Below are positions 16,102 through 23,882 of a DNA stretch of 48,674 nt, piece by piece; the first letter of the stretch is position 1, and each line of letters opens with the position of its first letter. Source of the stretch: JBBQAA01 sp038276395. Its GTDB lineage: Bacteria > Actinomycetota > Thermoleophilia > Solirubrobacterales > Solirubrobacteraceae. The DNA lies in contig JBBQAA010000070.1 of NCBI GenBank assembly GCA_038276395.1, forward strand, positions 1 to 48,674, given 5' to 3'. Under the pieces are notes generated by a model, which was not told the DNA's origin, searched no databases, and worked only from the letters and a program-made list of their open reading frames with translations. Made by a program: the position numbers and the translations under genes.

Positions 16102-16978
16102 TGGACCCGCCGGGCCGCCCCCGGAGCCAGTCCGCGCCGGCCATCGCGCGGCGGCCGGGGGGCGTGACGGTCACGAGCTCCAGCGCGCCCGGGGCGCAGC
16201 CGAGGACGGTCGCGCCGCCGACGCCCGCGAGCCGCCCCGGCTCCACGTCCTCCGCCGAGAACCGGACCGCCCCCACGCCGAGGCGCTCGGGCAGCGCCAC
16301 CCACGCCCCGATGTGCGGCGAGAGCGCCCGCACGCGGCGCTCGAGAGCGACCGCGGACTCCGACCCCGGCCGGAGCTCCCGATCGCCCGCGGAGATCTTC
16401 TCCGCATAGACCACCTCGCCCTCCTGCTCCTCATAGACCGGAGCCTCGTCGAGCGCCCGCACCAACAACTCCCCGCCCACCGAGGCCAGTCGCGAAGACA
16501 GCGTGCCGTAGTCGTCGTTCGGCCGGATCGGCTCGACCGCGCGCGGCCCCACCGGCCCGGCGTCGAGCTCGGCCACGAGCCGCATCACGCACACGCCCGT
16601 CTCGCGGTCGCCGGCCATGATCGCCCGCTCGACCGGCGCCGCCCCCCGCCAGCGCGGCAGGAGCGACGGGTGCACGTTGAGGATGGGATACGCGGAGAGC
16701 AGAGGCTCCCGCACGAGCGCCCCGTAGGCGCACACGCACAGCAGCTCGGGCTCAACCGCGGCAATCGCGTCGGCGGCGTCCTCGAGCCGCTCGGGCTGCG
16801 CCACCGGGAGCCCGAGCGCACCTGCCGCGTCCGCCACCGGAGGGGCTTCGAGCCGCCGCCCCCGCCCCTTCGGCCGATCGGGCCGCGTCACGACCAGCGC
16901 CGGCGCGTGCGCGCCGCCCGCGAGCCGCTCGAGGACGGCGACGGCGAAGTCCGAGGTGCCGAGGTAGACGGTCCTCAA
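16091..16978 (-). CDS. fmt: Methionyl-tRNA formyltransferase
   Basis: 295 residues, a little shorter than E. coli Fmt (315). It formylates initiator Met-tRNA using 10-formyl-tetrahydrofolate. Motifs: VYLGTSDFAVAVLERL at the N-terminus, ILNVHPSLLPRWRGAAPVERAI (formyl-transfer site with N, H) and the catalytic Asp/Gly region where GDRETGVCVMRLVAELDAGPV matches the usual D-x-G. The C-terminal OB-fold tRNA-binding domain is present. TTG 16978 overlaps the def stop (TTGA). The C-terminus extends over the rsmB start. Confidence 0.95.
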   Translation of the reverse strand: MRTVYLGTSDFAVAVLERLAGGAHAPALVVTRPDRPKGRGRRLEAPPVADAAGALGLPVAQPERLEDAADAIAAVEPELLCVCAYGALVREPLLSAYPILNVHPSLLPRWRGAAPVERAIMAGDRETGVCVMRLVAELDAGPVGPRAVEPIRPNDDYGTLSSRLASVGGELLVRALDEAPVYEEQEGEVVYAEKISAGDRELRPGSESAVALERRVRALSPHIGAWVALPERLGVGAVRFSAEDVEPGRLAGVGGATVLGCAPGALELVTVTPPGRRAMAGADWLRGRPGGSSGE

Positions 16979-17574
16979 GCCGCGTCGGCGGCCTCGGCCG
17001 CCTCGCGCATGGCCCGCATGGCCTGCTTGCGCTGCTCGCGCGTCGTGCGCTCGAGGATGAGCACCCCGTCGAGATGGTCCATCTCGTGCTGGATGACCCG
17101 CGCCTCGAGCCCGCTCGCCTCGACGACGACGGTCTCCCCCTGCTCGTCGCGGGCGCGCACGCGCACGTGGACCGGCCGCTCGATGTCGACGTGGACGCCG
17201 GGCAGGGACAGGCAGCCCTCCTCGGCGATCTCCTCCTCGTCGCCGGCCCACTCGAGCTCGGGGTTGACGAGCGCGTTGACGGGGGAGTCGGGCTGCACGC
17301 GGTAGACGAGCAGCCGGCGCAGGCGCCCGAGCTGCGTGGCGGCGAGGCCGATCCCGAGCGCGTCGCCCATGAGCTCGCCCATGGCCTCGACCTCGCGCCG
17401 GAGGTCCTCGTCGAAGCGCTCGACGGGCAGCGCGCGGCTCTTCAGCACCGGGTCGCCGAACCGCCGGATCCGGGCCAGGGCGGCGGCGCGGCGCGCGCGC
17501 GTCTCGGGATCGAGCTCGTGGCGCTCCTCCTCCTCGGCGTCCGTCTCCGGGCGTTCGGCGACTTCCTCGGCCAC
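16975..17574 (-). CDS. def: Peptide deformylase
   Basis: 199 residues, metal hydrolase removing the N-formyl group from nascent proteins. The three family motifs are intact: GIGLAATQLG (motif 1), EEGCLSLP (motif 2, metal Cys) and VIQHEMDHLDG (motif 3, HExxH). An unusual acidic N-terminal extension of about 30 residues (MAEEVAERPETDAEEEE) precedes the catalytic domain; if translation begins at GTG 17574 it is real. A TAGAAT hexamer 6 bases upstream supports that start as a leaderless transcript. Directly upstream of fmt. Confidence 0.95.
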   Translation of the reverse strand: MAEEVAERPETDAEEEERHELDPETRARRAAALARIRRFGDPVLKSRALPVERFDEDLRREVEAMGELMGDALGIGLAATQLGRLRRLLVYRVQPDSPVNALVNPELEWAGDEEEIAEEGCLSLPGVHVDIERPVHVRVRARDEQGETVVVEASGLEARVIQHEMDHLDGVLILERTTREQRKQAMRAMREAAEAADAA

Positions 17575-17580
17575 AGGTCG

Positions 17581-17586
17581 ATTCTA
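17581..17586 (-). promoter_or_regulatory. -10 hexamer for def-fmt-rsmB-rpe
   Basis: TAGAAT on the minus strand, 6 bases before the def GTG, within the 128-base gap after priA. It suggests that the translation genes can be transcribed separately from priA. Confidence 0.45.
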
Positions 17587-17702
17587 TGCGCGGCGCCGGG
17601 CGGCTCCGCGGGGGCCCGCCCCGCCGACGCGTCCCCGATCCGGTCGGAAGACGAAGGGAGCGGGGACCGACTCGCCGCGGCGCGACCTCGCCGGCCCCGC
17701 GC

Positions 17703-19820
17703 TCACTGGGGATCGACGTCGACCGAGATCGCCGCCGCGCGGCCGGTGCGCGTGGCGGCCACGGCGGCCACGGCGTCGCGCACGGCGGCGATCGCCTCCC
17801 GGCGCCGGGCGGCCTTGAGGACGAGCTGGGCGCGCTCCCGGCCGCGCAAGCGGAACAGCGGCGCCGGGCCGAGCACGGCGGCCCCCGGGGGCGCGATCCG
17901 CGCGTGCAGGGCCGCCGCCGCCGCGGTGGCGTCCCGCGCCGCGGGGGCCGCGCAGACGATGCGGATGAGCGAGGAGAACGGCGGATAGGCGAGCGCCTCG
18001 CGGCGGGCGAGCTCCGTCACGAGGAAGCCGTCGGCGTCGTGGCGCGCGGCGAAGGCGATGGCGGGTGCGGCGGGGTCGAGCGTCTGCACGAGCACGCGAC
18101 CCCCGCGCGGCCCTCGCCCCGCGCGGCCCGCGAGCTGCGCGACGAGCGAGAACGTGCGCTCGTCGGCACGGAAGTCCGGGAAGCGCAGGGTCTGGTCGGC
18201 GTCAAGGACGACCCCGAGCGTGACGTCCGGGAAGTCGTGGCCCTTGGCCACCACCTGCGTGCCGACGAGGATCCCCGCGGGCGCGGCCTCGAAAGCGCCG
18301 AGGACCCGGGCCACGCCGCCCCGGCGGGCGGTCACGTCGGCGTCGAGGCGGAAGACCGGGTCGCCGAGCGCCTCGGCCAGCTCGGCCTCGAGCCGCTGTG
18401 TGCCCGTGCCGTGCCGGGCCACGGACACCGAACCGCACTCGCCGCAGCGCTCGGGCACCCCCTCGCGGTGGCCGCAGTGGTGGCAGGCGAGCCGCGGCGA
18501 GGCGCCGCGGTGCAGGACGAGCGCGACGTCGCACTCCGGGCACTCCCACACGTTCCCGCACGCCCGGCAGGAGACGAAGTTCGACCAGCCGCGGCGGTTC
18601 AGCAGCACGATCGCCTTGCCCTGCTCCGCCCTCACCCGCCCGAGCGCCAGGCGCGTCTCGGGATGCAGCGCGGTCGCCGCCTCGCGCATGTCGAGGACCT
18701 CGACGGGCGGCAGCGCCCGGGAGTCGACGCGCGCGGGGAGGACGAGACGGCGGAGCGCCCGGTAGCTCTCGGGCCGGGGCGTGGCCGTGCCCAGCAGGAG
18801 CGTCGCCCCGGCGTGCCGCGCCCGCCAGGCGGCCACGCGGCGCGCGTCGTAGCGCGGGTCGCCCTCGTGCTTGTAGGAGGGCTCGTGCTCCTCGTCGACG
18901 ACGACGAGCCCGAGGTCCGCCAGCGGCGCGAACACCGCCGAGCGTGGGCCGACGCAGATCCGGGCGGCGCCCGCGGCGAGCCGGCGCCACTCGTCGGCGC
19001 GCTCCCCCTCCCCGAGCGCGGAGTGAAGGACGGCCACCGTGTCGCCGAAGCGCGCGCGGAAGCGGGCGACGGTTTGGGGCGTGAGCGCGATCTCGGGCAC
19101 GAGGACGATCGCCGTGCGCCCGGCCGCGAGCGCCCGCGCCGCGGCCCGCAGGTAGACCTCGGTCTTGCCCGAGCCGGTCACGCCGTGCAGGAGGAAGGCC
19201 TCGCCCGGCGTGGCCGCGGCCAGGGCGGTGAGGGCGGCGTCCTGCTCCGGGGTGAGCCGCGCGACCGGCGCCGCGGCTCCGACCGCGAACGCGCCGAGGC
19301 TCCGCTGGGCCAGCTCGCGGCGCTCGAGCGAGACGAGCCCGCGCGCCTCCAGGCGCCGCAGCGAGTCGTGGCTGCCGGGAAGCTCCGCGGCCGGGCGCGG
19401 GCCGCCGGCGAGCGCGTCGAGGAGCGCGCGCTGCCCGGCGGTCAGGCGCCCCTCGGGGACCGTCAGCGTGCGCGTGGCGACGAGGCCGGTGCGCGGGCCC
19501 CGGCCGGGCGGCGGCGCGACGAGCGCGAGCGCCCGCGCGGGTGTCGAGCAGTACTCGTCGGCCATCCACAGCGCGAGCGCGACGAGGTCGGGAGGGATGA
19601 CGCCGGGCAGGACGCGCAGGGGCGGCACGAGCTTTTCCTCAGGCACCTCGCTCTCCTCCGCGAGGCCGGTGACGACCCCGGTGAGGCGGCGAGCGCCGAA
19701 GGGGACCTCGAGCCGCGTCCCGACCCCGACCGCCCCGGCGAACCCCTCGAGCCGGTAGTCGAACGGCCCGCGGAGCGCCCGCGCCGTGGTCAGCGGCTCG
19801 ACGCGGGCGATGCGCGGCAC
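17703..19820 (-). CDS. priA: Primosomal protein N' (replication restart helicase)
   Basis: 705 residues. N-terminal 3'-DNA-binding and winged-helix domains are followed by a helicase core: Walker A HGVTGSGKTEVY, the DEEH box (VVVDEEHEPSYKHE) and motif III (LLGTATPRPE). The zinc-binding region keeps its Cys pairs (SCRACGNVWECPECD and CHHCGHREGVPERCGECGS). Helicase motifs V and VI follow (GTQVVAKGHDFPDV, QLAGRAGRG). All helicase motifs look intact, unlike the ATPase-dead PriA of mycobacteria. A TAGCCT hexamer 7 bases before GTG 19820 supports this start. Confidence 0.95.
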   Translation of the reverse strand: MPRIARVEPLTTARALRGPFDYRLEGFAGAVGVGTRLEVPFGARRLTGVVTGLAEESEVPEEKLVPPLRVLPGVIPPDLVALALWMADEYCSTPARALALVAPPPGRGPRTGLVATRTLTVPEGRLTAGQRALLDALAGGPRPAAELPGSHDSLRRLEARGLVSLERRELAQRSLGAFAVGAAAPVARLTPEQDAALTALAAATPGEAFLLHGVTGSGKTEVYLRAAARALAAGRTAIVLVPEIALTPQTVARFRARFGDTVAVLHSALGEGERADEWRRLAAGAARICVGPRSAVFAPLADLGLVVVDEEHEPSYKHEGDPRYDARRVAAWRARHAGATLLLGTATPRPESYRALRRLVLPARVDSRALPPVEVLDMREAATALHPETRLALGRVRAEQGKAIVLLNRRGWSNFVSCRACGNVWECPECDVALVLHRGASPRLACHHCGHREGVPERCGECGSVSVARHGTGTQRLEAELAEALGDPVFRLDADVTARRGGVARVLGAFEAAPAGILVGTQVVAKGHDFPDVTLGVVLDADQTLRFPDFRADERTFSLVAQLAGRAGRGPRGGRVLVQTLDPAAPAIAFAARHDADGFLVTELARREALAYPPFSSLIRIVCAAPAARDATAAAAALHARIAPPGAAVLGPAPLFRLRGRERAQLVLKAARRREAIAAVRDAVAAVAATRTGRAAAISVDVDPQ

Positions 19821-19827
19821 GGTCTCG

Positions 19828-19833
19828 AGGCTA
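19828..19833 (-). promoter_or_regulatory. -10 hexamer for priA
   Basis: TAGCCT on the minus strand, 7 bases before the priA GTG. The wider 19821-20180 gap (360 bases) has no gene I can support; it holds this hexamer, GC-rich tandem repeats (20031-20090) and an imperfect palindrome (20097-20133). Confidence 0.4.
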
Positions 19834-20030
19834 GTAGTACCGCCTCACGGAAATACGGTCCCGTACTGGCGAGCGACCGACCGGGTCTGGCCAGGACGGC
19901 GGGTGAGTCGATGCGGGCATCGGCGATCCCGGCGGACGCAGCCAGGCGCGTTCAGGCGCCGACAGGCGGAGAGGGTATTTGCGGGGGTCGGTACCAGGAA
20001 GGAGCGCGGACGGGCGGCGGGCACGCCGAG

Positions 20031-20090
20031 CCCGGTCCGGGCCTACCGCCCGGTCCGGGGCCACCGCGCGGCCCGGGCCACCGCGCGGCC
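20031..20090. repeat. Short GC-rich tandem repeats in the priA upstream gap
   Basis: CCCGGTCCGGG, itself a perfect palindrome, occurs at 20031-20041 and 20049-20059. GGGCCACCGCGCGGCC occurs at 20058-20073 and 20075-20090. No protein-coding explanation is evident. Confidence 0.6.
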
Positions 20091-20096
20091 GACTAC

Positions 20097-20133
20097 ATCC
20101 TGGATCCGGTTGTCAACCGATCGTTCTCAGGAT
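20097..20133. promoter_or_regulatory. Imperfect palindrome upstream of the membrane-protein pair, possible operator
   Basis: A perfect 11-base core GGTTGTCAACC (20108-20118) is flanked by outer arms ATCCTG (20097-20102) and CAGGAT (20128-20133). It lies about 50 bases before the GTG at 20181. It could be a repressor site or a weak hairpin; no regulator is identified. Confidence 0.35.
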
Positions 20134-20180
20134 GAACTCGCTTCCCCCGCGGCGTCGGGTCTCCCGATAGGGTCGCCGAT

Positions 20181-20615
20181 GTGCGCCCTGACGGCTCCCT
20201 CGACACCGGCGAGGAGACCTCCGCCGAGGCCCGCGCCCGCGCCCGGCGCCGGCGCGCGACCGGCCCGCGCCGCCAGGCGGTCACCCGCGCCGCGCAGGCG
20301 CTGCCCGCCGCGCTCGCCCTCGCCGCGCTCGTGCTCGGGCTCCTGCTCCGCCTGGGCGCGGGCGGGGTGGCCGGCGCCGGGGCCGGCCTCATCGTCTCCG
20401 CCATCGGCCTCGACCTCTACGCCCGCCTCCTCGGCGCCGTCGTCATGCGCGAGAGGCCGCCGGTCGCGGTGCTGCTCGCGATCCTCGGCTCGCCCGGCGT
20501 TCTGCTGCACGCGCTGCTCGCCCGCCGCGGCCCGCTCGCCCCCGAGCCGGAGGCCTGGGCGCTGCTCGTGCCCATCCTCGCCATCACCGGCCTCTTCGCC
20601 GTCGCCAACCTCTAG
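20181..20615 (+). CDS. Small integral membrane protein, function unknown
   Basis: 144 residues. A charged, Arg-rich N-terminus (about 40 residues) precedes about four hydrophobic segments (from about residue 42). I do not recognise a family. The stop TAG abuts the ATG of the PH-domain gene with no gap, so the two are co-translated and probably act together at the membrane. GTG 20181 is the only start that keeps the charged N-terminus; codon use is like its neighbours. Confidence 0.7.
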   Translation: MRPDGSLDTGEETSAEARARARRRRATGPRRQAVTRAAQALPAALALAALVLGLLLRLGAGGVAGAGAGLIVSAIGLDLYARLLGAVVMRERPPVAVLLAILGSPGVLLHALLARRGPLAPEPEAWALLVPILAITGLFAVANL

Positions 20616-21068
20616 ATGGACCTCTCGCCCGGAGAGACCGTGCTCTTCGAGGGCCACCCGTCGTGGCGCTCCATCCTCGGCTTCTACGTGATCGGCCTCG
20701 TGCTCGCCGCGGTCGTCGTGGCCGTCGCCCACTTCGCCGGGGCGCGGACTCTGCTCGTCGTCCTCCTCGCCCTCGCCACGGCCGCGCTCATCCTTCTCGT
20801 CGGGCTGCTGAAGCGGATCGGAACGTCTTACAAGGTCACCGACCGCCGCCTGTGGATCCGCCGCGGGATCCTCTCCCGCGCGGTCCAGGAGACACGGCTG
20901 GATCGCGTGCAGAACGTCAACACACGCCAGAGCCTCGGCCAGCGGCTGCTCCGGGTGGGGACCGTCGACTTCGACACCGCCGCGGCCGACGACTACGACT
21001 TCTCCTTCCGGGGCGTCGCCGACCCGGGGCGGATCACGCGGGTCGTCGACCGCGCGCTCGGGAGCTGA
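20616..21068 (+). CDS. Membrane-associated bacterial PH-domain (bPH2/YdbS-like) protein
   Basis: 150 residues. It opens with LSPGETVLFEGHPSWRS, the typical start of PH-domain proteins of the YdbS/YdbT type. Two membrane helices follow (about 22-43 and 46-66), then the PH-like domain: YKVTDRRLWIRRGILSR, ETRLDRVQNVNTRQS, and a Gly/Val-rich strand to the end. Such proteins sit in the cytoplasmic membrane with the PH domain inside; their molecular role is poorly known. It pairs with the membrane protein just upstream and converges with metK. Confidence 0.85.
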   Translation: MDLSPGETVLFEGHPSWRSILGFYVIGLVLAAVVVAVAHFAGARTLLVVLLALATAALILLVGLLKRIGTSYKVTDRRLWIRRGILSRAVQETRLDRVQNVNTRQSLGQRLLRVGTVDFDTAAADDYDFSFRGVADPGRITRVVDRALGS

Positions 21069-21092
21069 GCCGGAGCTCGCCGGCCGATCAAG

Positions 21093-21118
21093 GCCCGGGA
21101 GCGGCGCCGCACCCGGGC
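21093..21118. terminator. GC hairpin between the convergent PH-domain and metK genes
   Basis: GCCCGGG at 21093-21099 and CCCGGGC at 21112-21118 pair perfectly; the loop itself holds the palindrome GCGGCGCCGC. No T-tract follows, so termination would be of the non-canonical actinobacterial kind. Confidence 0.5.
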
Positions 21119-21123
21119 GTCCC

Positions 21124-22353
21124 CTACGCCGTCGCGCCCGCCTCCACCCCCGCCGCCTCGCGCAGGGCGTCGGCCTTCTCCGTGCGCTCCCAGGTGAAGT
21201 CCTCCTCCTCGCGGCCGAAGTGGCCGTAGGCGGCGGTCTTCTGGTAGATCGCGCGGTGCAGGTCGAGGTACTCGCGAAACGCGCCGGGGCGCAGGTCGAA
21301 GTGCTCGTCGACGAGCTCGGCGATTCGCTCCCGCGGGATCTTCTCGGTGCCGAAGGTCTCGACCATCACGGAGACGGGATGGGCAACGCCGATCGCGTAG
21401 GCGACCTGGACCTCGCAGCGCTCGGCGAGACCGGCGGCCACGACGTTCTTGGCCACGTGGCGCGCGGCGTAGGCGGCCGAGCGGTCGACCTTCGAGGGAT
21501 CCTTGCCGGAGAAGGCGCCGCCGCCGTGGCGGGCCATCCCGCCGTAGGTGTCGACGATGATCTTCCGGCCCGTGAGCCCGCAGTCCCCGACCGGCCCGCC
21601 GATGACGAAGCGCCCGGTCGGGTTCACGAGGAAGTCGCGGCGGAGCTGCTCAGCGTCGAACATGTCCGCGGGCAGGATGGGCAGGACGACGTGCTCCCAC
21701 AGGTCGTCGGCGATGCGCTCCTCGCAGCCCTCGGCGTGCTGGGAGGAGATGAGGAGCTTCTCCACCGCCACCGGCCGACCGCCGCGGTAGCGGACCGAGA
21801 CCTGCGTCTTGCCGTCGGGCCGCAGGTAGGGCAGCGTGCCGTCCTTGCGCACCGCGGCCAGGCGCGCGGCCAGGCGGTGGGCGAGCGAGATCGGCAGCGG
21901 CATGAGCTCCGGGGTCTCGTCGCAGGCGTAGCCGAACATCATCCCCTGGTCCCCCGCGCCGGCCACGTCGAGCTCGTCGTCGTCCTCCGCGTCCGTGCGG
22001 TGCTCGAGCGCCTCGTCGACGCCCTGGGCGATGTCCGCGGACTGCTTGTCGATCGCGTTGATGACCGCGCAGGAGTCGGCGGAGAACCCGAGCGCGGCGT
22101 CCGTGTAGCCGATCGCGCGGATCGTCTCCCGGGCGATGGCCTGGATGTCGACGTAGACCTTGGTCGAGATCTCCCCCGAGACGACGACGAGGCCGGTGTT
22201 GACGAGCGTCTCGCAGGCCACGCGGCCCTTGGGGTCCTCGCGCATCACGGCGTCGAGGACGCCGTCGGAGATCTGGTCGGCGATCTTGTCCGGGTGCCCC
22301 TCCGTGACGGACTCGGAGGTGAACAGGTAGTCGGTTTCGGGCGTGGCGCTCAT
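21124..22353 (-). CDS. metK: S-adenosylmethionine synthetase
   Basis: 409 residues, makes SAM from methionine and ATP. Motifs: FTSESVTEGHPDKIADQISD at the N-terminus (ATP/Mg site), GAGDQGMMFGYACDETPE (the GAGDQG loop) and GGGAFSGKDPSKVDRSAAY (P-loop-like). It is the last gene of the aroF-tyrA-aroA-cmk-der-DUF3352 operon; its ATG overlaps the upstream stop (ATGA). No SAM riboswitch is possible directly upstream since that DNA is coding. SAM is used by the RsmB, RlmN, FkbM and other methyltransferases encoded in this window. Confidence 0.97.
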   Translation of the reverse strand: MSATPETDYLFTSESVTEGHPDKIADQISDGVLDAVMREDPKGRVACETLVNTGLVVVSGEISTKVYVDIQAIARETIRAIGYTDAALGFSADSCAVINAIDKQSADIAQGVDEALEHRTDAEDDDELDVAGAGDQGMMFGYACDETPELMPLPISLAHRLAARLAAVRKDGTLPYLRPDGKTQVSVRYRGGRPVAVEKLLISSQHAEGCEERIADDLWEHVVLPILPADMFDAEQLRRDFLVNPTGRFVIGGPVGDCGLTGRKIIVDTYGGMARHGGGAFSGKDPSKVDRSAAYAARHVAKNVVAAGLAERCEVQVAYAIGVAHPVSVMVETFGTEKIPRERIAELVDEHFDLRPGAFREYLDLHRAIYQKTAAYGHFGREEEDFTWERTEKADALREAAGVEAGATA

Positions 22354-23882
22354 GGGATCTGTAGGGAAATCTCCGCGGTCGAATCGGTGGGTCCGGCGCT
22401 CGCCCGGAGGCCGGCCGCGGCGATCAGCCGCAGGTCGTCCCGGACGGCCTGGTAGCGGGGATCCTGCGCCAGGCCGATGCGCTCGCCGAAGGCGAGGAGC
22501 TGCTTGAGGTCGAGAAACACTAGCGCCGTGGTCCTCCCCCGCCGGGGCGGGAGGACGGCGCGGAACCGCGCCGGATCGCCGGCCCGGGGGCCCGTTCCGA
22601 CCAGGGCGGCGATGGCGCCGGGGTCGGTGGCCAGGACGAGTCGGCGGCCGACGAGCGCCGAGTCGATCTCGAAGCCGGTGCCGGTCTGGATCCGGTTGAC
22701 GACGGCCCCCCCGACCCGGCTGGCCGACACCGCGGGCGTCCGCCCGGCCTGCTCGGCCAGCGGGCCGAGCAGCGCGGTGAGCGGCGCCTGGGCCGCGGCG
22801 AGCAGCCGCCGGGCGCGCGCGAGGTCGGTCACGGGCGCGACCAGCAGCAGCACGGGCGGCTGGCCGCGGCCGCGAGGGAGGACCTCGAGCGCGGCCTCGC
22901 GCGTGAGCAGCGGGGAGAGGATCCGCGCGGCGCGGTTGAGCTCGGCCGGGAGGAGCGGGGCGAGGCGGGCGAGCACGGCGTCCATCCCGCCGACGTCGGC
23001 CAGCGCGAGCGCGGGGCCGGGCAGGGCGGCCGGAAGGCTCGGCGTGACCGGGCGGAGCGGCACGCCGGCGAAGCTCGGCGGCCGGCCGGGCGCGCGCACC
23101 GCGTGGATCCGCACACGGGCGCTGTTCCCCCCCGCGCTCAGAGAGACGTCGGTGGCCTCGAGGCCCGGCCCGGAGAGCACGGTCCCGAGCACGCCGAGAA
23201 GCCCTGAGCGCGGCGCGAGGACACGGGAGACGCCGTCGCCCGAGGCCCACAGGTCGGCCACGCGGTCGGCCGGCGCGCCCGCCCGGGCGCGAACGTAGCG
23301 GGGGGAGCCGGCGAGCGCCTCCCGACCGTCGGCGGCGGCGTCGATCCCCGCCCGCACCGCGGCGAGCGTCCCGGCGATCAGGAAGCGCCCGGCGAACGTC
23401 AGGGCCTGACCGCCGTAGAGCCGCACGCTCATCCCCTTGTAGGTCACGAGCCCGCTCGGGCGGCCGAGCCGCAGCAGGAAGCCCTCCGCACCGGGGCGCG
23501 AGCGCACGCCGATGACGAACTCGGCGGCCGTCGTCCCCGAGGCGGACGGGAGCAGCGCGAGCGCGGCCTCCTCCCCGATCCACGGCGCGATGTCCCGCCC
23601 GTACTCGACGCCGGTGCCGCGCCCGAAGCGCCGCAGGCCGTCCACGAGCGAGCGCTGGAGCTTCTCGAAGCTCGGAAAGCGGCGCAGGACGGCGAGCGCG
23701 TCGCTCGTGGCGGCCCGGCCGGTGTCGGTCGAGACGTGCAGGTAGACGAGCGCGCTGCGCGGCACGAGGGTGGCCGCGGCGTCCGGCGGTGCCCCCGTCC
23801 CGCCCGCCCGGGCGAGGACGAGCACCACGAGCACGAGGAGCGCCGCGAGGCCGAGCAGCAGGCCGAGGCGGATCCCGTTCAG
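22350..23882 (-). CDS. DUF3352-like membrane-anchored protein
   Basis: About 510 residues. A signal-anchor helix (residues about 4-24) leads a long outside region resembling DUF3352 proteins, which are secreted or anchored proteins of unknown function seen in actinobacteria and cyanobacteria. Internal similarity (two passes of a LRLGRPSGL/VTYKG-like and a LVAPVTDLARARRLL-like unit) hints at a duplicated fold. The best start appears to be CTG at 23882, overlapping the der stop (CTGA) in the way other joints here use ATGA, GTGA and TTGA. GTG codons inside the first helix are alternatives. The stop overlaps metK. Confidence 0.75.
   Translation of the reverse strand: MNGIRLGLLLGLAALLVLVVLVLARAGGTGAPPDAAATLVPRSALVYLHVSTDTGRAATSDALAVLRRFPSFEKLQRSLVDGLRRFGRGTGVEYGRDIAPWIGEEAALALLPSASGTTAAEFVIGVRSRPGAEGFLLRLGRPSGLVTYKGMSVRLYGGQALTFAGRFLIAGTLAAVRAGIDAAADGREALAGSPRYVRARAGAPADRVADLWASGDGVSRVLAPRSGLLGVLGTVLSGPGLEATDVSLSAGGNSARVRIHAVRAPGRPPSFAGVPLRPVTPSLPAALPGPALALADVGGMDAVLARLAPLLPAELNRAARILSPLLTREAALEVLPRGRGQPPVLLLVAPVTDLARARRLLAAAQAPLTALLGPLAEQAGRTPAVSASRVGGAVVNRIQTGTGFEIDSALVGRRLVLATDPGAIAALVGTGPRAGDPARFRAVLPPRRGRTTALVFLDLKQLLAFGERIGLAQDPRYQAVRDDLRLIAAAGLRASAGPTDSTAEISLQIP

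Noticed and set aside
17586..20135. 849-codon plus frame opposite priA
   Set aside because: PriA on the minus strand has every helicase motif; the plus frame has none.
22300..22450. SAM riboswitch before metK
   Set aside because: The DNA upstream is the coding end of the DUF3352 gene and metK is translationally coupled.
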